A stretch of DNA of 64,000 bases, taken from Ectobius pallidus. Its lineage: Eukaryota; Arthropoda; Insecta; Blattodea; Ectobiidae. Both the position numbers and the translations under genes were made by a program. Shown here one piece after another: positions 59,165 to 64,000 of this stretch (its first letter is position 1; every line of letters begins with the position of its first letter). A model generated the notes under the pieces. That model was not told where the DNA came from, made no database searches, and worked only from the letters and a program-made list of their open reading frames with translations. The DNA lies in the NCBI GenBank assembly GCA_964059195.1, contig CAXKWD010000006.1, positions 63,567,073 to 63,631,072 on the forward strand. Direction: 5' to 3'.

Positions 59165-60385
59165 CCACTGCCTTCTTTATTTCTTACAAGCCATGCTGCT
59201 TGAAATGTGGCAACACAGGAGGTAGTCCTATCTGTGGCGGTCTGTGGGAAGCATTTGAATACGTTTTTAATGCAGATAATTTGATTCATCACAAACACTG
59301 ACTTTATTTGGCCAAATCAGTAGGCCTATATTACACAGCCTATACTTATGATATGCATAATAACGTAACGCGCGTTGACTCCCACATATCTGAAGGAATT
59401 CGTAGTTTTCAGTGTCTCCTCATTGTACGATATGATGTCGCGTTTTTTCTTATTTATTGGTAATAACCTCACTTATCCTGTCACGCCTAAGAGCTCTGTT
59501 ATTCGACCCACAACAGAGTCATCTTTTATTAAGTTGCTACACTTCTCTGGGTCATTTTGTACTACCACTGAGCTAGTTGTCTCAGGTTTAATATAGGTAA
59601 CCTAGAACACTGATATCTCTTCTTGTCACATGCACTTTGTGGAAGACTACGCCCATGACTGCCACTGAAAAGAATAACTTTGCCTAATTCCTTGGGAACG
59701 CTCAGCTTTCCGTTATTTGCTGTCTAAAAGTCGTTCATTCGTTCATCCTTGGCTCCGGTGGTGAACTGTGTTGATTCGCCAGCACTTTTGAGGTTAAGGT
59801 TTGAATCCCGTTCATTACCTTCACCAAACTGTAGGAAAACGCTGAATCGATTACCTAGTAGTAATATTGGGAGGATAGGAGATTGCATTATACTGTACTA
59901 CGATTTGGCGTCCACCACATTGAGATGAAATTAGGCCTACTGTGAGCAGCTTGATAAAAGTTCATACTAGTAAAAGTGACTCTATTTCTCTTCAATTCTT
60001 CTTTAATGCCATCCAATTCTTCCTGAAGGAAACTATCATATCGTACCTCTCCCTTGTATTCGTTTGTAGATGGTAATAGCTGATAAACACGAAAATCTTC
60101 TATGAAAAACTGTTCTCCAGTGTACTCAATTAGAGGTGACGGTGTATATAAATCTCTCATTATGTACAAGGTTTTTACCTTCTCTATGCTCTCCAGTTGC
60201 TCTTCAGGTGTGTCCAGATGTTCTCTAAACCATAGGCGATGACTGGGATTACTTTAAGCTGAAATATGCGATGATTCTGATGGAGTTCATTGCTTTATTT
60301 ACGTCATGTTGATAGCTGATAGGACTACCAATGCGATGTTGCTAGATCTAACAGCATGGCTTGTAAGAAATAAAGAAGGCAGTGG
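59165..60385. repeat. Inverted repeat pair flanking a LINE-like fragment
   Basis: 34 bp at 59165-59198 (CCACTGCCTTCTTTATTTCT and on) are inverted without a mismatch at 60352-60385. Similarity continues inward, weaker, to about 59236 and 60310. The arms are 1.15 kb apart. The interior holds the minus-strand LINE-like frame. I see no target duplication. Confidence 0.75.
59888..60262 (-). pseudogene. Probable LINE reverse-transcriptase C-terminal fragment
   Basis: Minus strand from about 60262: KVIPVIAYGLENIWTHL, then after a shift EEQLESIEKVKTLYIMRDLY, TPSPLIEYTGEQFFIEDFRV and YQLLPSTNEY. The order resembles the region after the reverse transcriptase domain in some arthropod LINE proteins (...GIE.IWEHLT...LE.VKA.YLKR...TPSRL.YEL). 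At least one frameshift. The clade is uncertain and the lower part of the 93-residue frame is not matched. Confidence 0.55.
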
Positions 60386-60599
60386 CCTGTCACATTAATG
60401 CACACATATATCTATGGCTTCGTTCTAAAAGGGCCAATATTATAAAACTTGCTTTTGAGGTAACTGACTTTGAAGCGTTTGTAGAAGTAACATTTTCTGC
60501 TGAGAACTTCCGACATTGGCCTCTAAGGTTTCTGTATTATGTCTATTAATAGCAATATTCATTGGCACTTTTATTATACGAAAAATAACGACTAACCGA
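60386..60599. other. Non-coding interval
   Basis: Nothing recognised. Confidence 0.5.
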
Positions 60600-60695
60600 G
60601 CTCAATAATGCATTTCTGCATTTCTGGGATTGAGCCCGCGACCTTGAGCATAGAAAGTCACCAGCATAGATATTGAGCTACTCTAATTTAGGTAG
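60600..60695 (-). repeat. tRNA-like SINE relic
   Basis: The minus strand reads GAGTAGCTCAATATCTATGC (D-arm/A-box side) and GGTCGCGGGCTCAATCCCAG (B-box side) at tRNA-like spacing. No body or tail was matched to the other families. Confidence 0.5.
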
Positions 60696-61380
60696 GCCTA
60701 TGTTTATATTAATATTTTGATAATAATAAAAAAAACAAGAAAAATGACGATAATAAGTAATTCTCGGACTTAACCAATGCCAAAGGTAATATAGCCCTAT
60801 CGAGCAATTCCCCCATTGATAGCATGGGAGGGGTTGTAGAAAAACTTTGACCTAGGTGTAATCCAACTAACTATGTCGTAATATTAGCCGTGAATATTCT
60901 CGTTTCCTTAGGTACAATATAAATATTAGCAATATTTTTAATTACTAATTTTTATGTTTGTTTTTTCATGCTCTTCAATATTATTAGAGAATAACAAACA
61001 TTGCGTATGAGAATTATGAAGGTAATGAAACGCTCTGCATATTCGCTTTGTTGGTGCATTTTATTTATTTGCGTTAATGACCATCACGATGCTGCAAATC
61101 GCCCAATTATTATATTTCATTCAATAACACACCTCGTAGATAATTCATAACGTTCGTGCTATAATTCAACTCCATCATAATTTTTCATGTTTGCCTTAAT
61201 TATTCGCTTTATTTATACATAGCGGATACAGAGAAATAATGGGTGTGCTAAACGGTAGTTGGATGTTCTGAAATGCGGAAGATTTTGAATGATTATGTAT
61301 GTAATGTATGTATGTATGTTTCTATGTATACGTATATGTTCGTATGTATGTTCGTGCATATATATATATTTAAGTTAACT
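60696..61380. other. Non-coding interval with GTAT-rich microsatellite
   Basis: An imperfect (GTAT)n tract fills about 61295-61350. The rest is AT-rich. Confidence 0.5.
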
Positions 61381-61693
61381 GACCCCTGCGTGGTCTCGTG
61401 GTTATCATCGCTGGCTACAGATTCGCAGGCCCGGGTTCGATCCCCAGTACCTCCACGGATTTTTCTGAAGAAGGGAGGTCAGGAAGGGGGTGTACTCAGC
61501 CTCGTGATTCAAACGGAGGAGCTATTTGATAGAGAAGTAGCGGCTCCGGTTACGGAAACCACCATTAACGGCCGTGGGTGTCGGCATGTTGACCACATGC
61601 CCCCCAATCCTGCCATCTGCCTATGGTAGATGACAGCGGTCGGTGGTTGGCCTGATCTCTTCAGGGATGTAGCGCCACGGAGTTTAGTTTATT
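61381..61693 (+). repeat. tRNA-derived SINE, family B, full length
   Basis: The tRNA-like head has A box GTGGTCTCGTGGTTATC and B box GGTTCGATCCCC (about 61389-61447). The body contains CCGTGGGTGTCGGCATG and ends at CACGGAGTTTAGTTTATTAT. The family's 3' half occurs again at 33076-33214. It lies just after a TA-rich microsatellite. Confidence 0.9.
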
Positions 61694-61839
61694 ATGTTAT
61701 CTACTTATATAATTATATTTATCCCAAAGATCCTTACAAGTGGTAAAGGGCTTTCAGATTAAGTAGTTTCATCATAGGCTAATTGAAAATAAAAGGAAAA
61801 ATACATATATAATACATTATTTATTATACATATATTAAA

Positions 61840-62652
61840 CTAGCTTAAAAGACCCGGCGTCGCCCGGGTTTTGTATTTTGTAATTGGAAATTAGCTTATG
61901 AAGGATTTTCAATTTTAAATTCTAGGTCCTTATAATTTGAATTAGGAAGAACGACTTATTACACTCAAACTATTCCCTCAGAAAACACTTGATATAGTTT
62001 TTTTATGGCTCATAGAGGATCTAGAATGTTTCATCCCATCGCTTGTACAGTGCACAGCAAGCCTGGTAGAGGTTTAAATAAGAAGAAACAGAAATTCCTG
62101 TAACATAAAATTGTAATATCGAGGCGGGAAATTTCCCACTCTTATGTTACCATAAAGCATTATCACTTTCATACTTTTCTCTCCAAAAACCTGCGATATA
62201 ATATAATAATATACACATTACCATACCTCGTTTTGTTTTCTCTATGTCCAGGGTAGAGAAAGTTATGTGATTCCATTATTTTAGTGGATGTCATTCTGTA
62301 ATATTTATTTATAACATGAATTATTTTTATAACTTCTCTTATTTGTCAAAAGTGCATTTCAATTGTTTTTTCCAAGCACACCTGATACCATTTGGCAACA
62401 ATATATTCTGTGATTTGGAATTGATAATTCTATGTAAAAAGGGATTAAGTATTTTCAAAAACATTTAATTTTTGGCATTTAGAATCAGAATTTTTTAAAA
62501 TCCTTTCTTAGTGAGCACCTACATTATGAAACGAAGGTACTGTCAAAATTCGAAGTCTCTACCTGTTATAGTTTAGGCTGTACGTTGATTCCAGTCAATC
62601 AGTCAGTCATTCATTCAGTCAGTCAGGACAAAGCCTTTTATATATATAGAGA
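61840..62652 (-). mobile_element. Non-autonomous Helitron
   Basis: On the minus strand it starts with TC (TCTCTATATATATAAAAGGC, 62652 downward) and ends with CTAG (61843-61840). That is preceded, about 8 bp inside, by a G/C hairpin (ACCCGG...CCGGGT, 61852-61869). The flanking host bases are A at the 5' end and T at the 3' end, the A-T insertion site of Helitrons, with no target duplication. Near its 5' end is a (GACT)n tract (62596-62628). It has no coding frame. Confidence 0.85.
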
Positions 62653-63239
62653 TTAGAAAACATATTTTGAAGAATAAAATAAATCGCACTTATTGTGACG
62701 TCCAATGTATTCTTCCAAAACCATTTTCTGGACGAGTTTACATCATTATTAAATGGGTCATTCCATGTGAAACGGTAGATAAAAAACCCTCTTGTATTTC
62801 GTTCCAATAGGGTCTATGAATTATAAACAATTTTTAAAACCTTAGAAGCATTAGTTTTTATGATATGGGGTTCGAAGGACTTGTCTATTTGCAATGACCA
62901 CTTTTGTATTTGTTTTTTCCTGACCTCACTACAGTTCAAATTACGTTTTCAAAGATATGAATGCAAAGAAGAATATACTATTTTTTTAATTCTTCATTAC
63001 AAAGTTTATATGACGAAATACATTAAATTACAAAATATATTAAATATATTAAAATGTTAATGTTAATAACAAAACGGTTTACTTAATTGGTCTGTAACTT
63101 TTGAAATAATTATATAATAGTAATGTATATTATGCATTCTCTAAAATTTTCATATTGGATCGTACAAAAATGAGCTTGTTAAAAATTAAAATGTACTCGT
63201 TCGGTCATGACATTTCCTCCTACAATACTCGGCGCTGTA
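62653..63239. other. Non-coding interval
   Basis: AT-rich, nothing recognised. Confidence 0.5.
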
Positions 63240-63581
63240 GAGTACGATTACTTCCACAAAGTCTCTGGATCTTTACGTACATACCTTAAAAGCGAGTGTC
63301 ACAGTTCCTAGAGTTCCTGCCTAGGGGAGGTAGCTGCACCCTGATTGGTCCAGCTCTTCTATCCCACTCAACGCGTTTTCTGTCTCTGTCTCGCTGCGGC
63401 ATTATCCTTCCACTCAACTATTATACAGTAGTATTTGTATTGCCAGCGAGATCTTCACTCTGTACTCAACAGTAGCTCACTGACCTATGGGCATGCGAGT
63501 CTGCGCATGCTGTAACGAGAAAGCTCGCTGGCTGGGTTAGGTCTACAAGGCCAGAGACTTTGTGGAAGTAATCGTACTCTA
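63238..63581. mobile_element. TA-flanked MITE with perfect 29-bp TIRs
   Basis: TA at 63238-63239 and 63580-63581 flanks inverted repeats starting GAGTACGATTACTTCCACAA, identical over about 29 bp. The 340-bp element is less AT-rich than its surroundings and has no frame. TA duplication fits the Tc1/mariner/pogo group. The unmutated TIRs make it one of the youngest insertions here. Confidence 0.92.
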
Positions 63582-63817
63582 ACTTATCTATTCCAGTCAC
63601 TTAGATGGTACGACGCAACACCTGAACAAGTTCGCCTTCGCTGCATCAAACGCGATTTTGAACCTTAAGCACAAAACCCAATGCTGCATATCGTTACTAC
63701 GTATGCATTTGTCATAAAGCATTGTAAGTTATCAGTTAAGGAGTATAATTGCTATTTTTAGAATCGATCTTTACAATATAAAATCTTCCAAAATGATACT
63801 AGACAACCAGGGCCCTA

Positions 63818-64000
63818 TTTCATAAAAGTTACAATTTTACAGGTGACAGGTGACATAAAATTGTCTTACAGGTTTACATTTTGACAATTGTGTTTTTCAT
63901 AAAAGCTGACAACTTTACATAAATGTCATGACAATTTTGTAGATTTGTATGACAATTTTACATATTGTTGTTTCTCAAAACTTTTGAGTTTACAGGTAAA
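63818..64000 (+). repeat. Left end of a repeat running off the window
   Basis: GGGCCCTATTTCATAAAAGT is followed by a cluster of ACAATTTTACAGGTGACAGG, TGACAATTTTGTA and TGACAATTTTACAT motifs in alternating spacing. Clustered subterminal repeats beginning with CAGGGCCCTATTT resemble the end of a MITE. The right end lies outside the window. Confidence 0.6.

Noticed and set aside
1..64000. CRISPR array, bacterial operons, ribosome-binding sites or origin
   Set aside because: The tandem repeats here are satellites or transposon arms without unique spacers, and the LINEs, SINEs, mariners and Helitron show animal DNA.

Overview
This window looks like intergenic or intronic DNA from a large, repeat-rich insect genome. 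A cockroach or termite (Blattodea) is my best guess. That guess is an inference from the mix of transposon families, several unrelated tRNA-derived SINE families, and a striking excess of the octamer TAGGCCTA. I found no host protein-coding gene, no rRNA and no convincing functional tRNA gene. Almost every long open frame is either a broken transposase or reverse-transcriptase fragment, or chance.

Layout. 1-3.4 kb: AT-rich DNA with a degenerate tRNA-like palindrome (1251-1400) and a 33-bp minisatellite. 3.4-6.7 kb: a dead hAT transposon (TIRs at both ends) with a LINE 3' end inserted in its coding region. 9.6-10.2 kb and 12.39-13.07 kb: two internally deleted mariners. 13.1-17.2 kb: one dead Tc1/mariner-superfamily transposase gene split by two later insertions, a MITE with a 9-bp target duplication (13568-14022) and a 2.8-kb foldback element of about 175-bp tandem units (14241-17043). 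18.4-19.8 kb: a pogo/Tigger-type element. 20.2-20.9 kb: an unclassified repeat with an inverted relative at 42.0-42.6 kb. 21-33 kb: mostly featureless AT-rich DNA with simple repeats, a hAT-like MITE candidate and SINEs. 33.6-35.5 kb: a second dead hAT with a third core-deleted mariner inside it. 36.8-37.1 kb: a near-perfect tRNA-like inverted repeat. 37.6-39.1 kb: a non-autonomous hAT (8-bp duplication) containing another small element. 41-49 kb: SINEs, a LINE 3' end, a MITE, a hairpin made of two inverted mariner ends (47119-47865) and a short palindromic repeat. 50.57-52.71 kb: a DNA transposon with about 330-bp terminal inverted repeats, an 8-bp duplication and a long transposase-like frame broken by one stop codon; I cannot place it in a superfamily. 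57-64 kb: a minisatellite, LINE and SINE relics, a non-autonomous Helitron (61840-62652), a fresh-looking TA-flanked MITE (63240-63579) and the start of another repeat at the right edge.

How the parts relate. The elements are layered, so insertion order can be read directly. The strongest observations are the unclassified long-TIR transposon, the foldback element, the tRNA-like palindrome family and the three mariners that all lost the catalytic core while keeping the DNA-binding N terminus and the C terminus. Coordinates come from reading the sequence by eye. Element ends supported by TIR plus target duplication should be exact to a base or two; the others are approximate.
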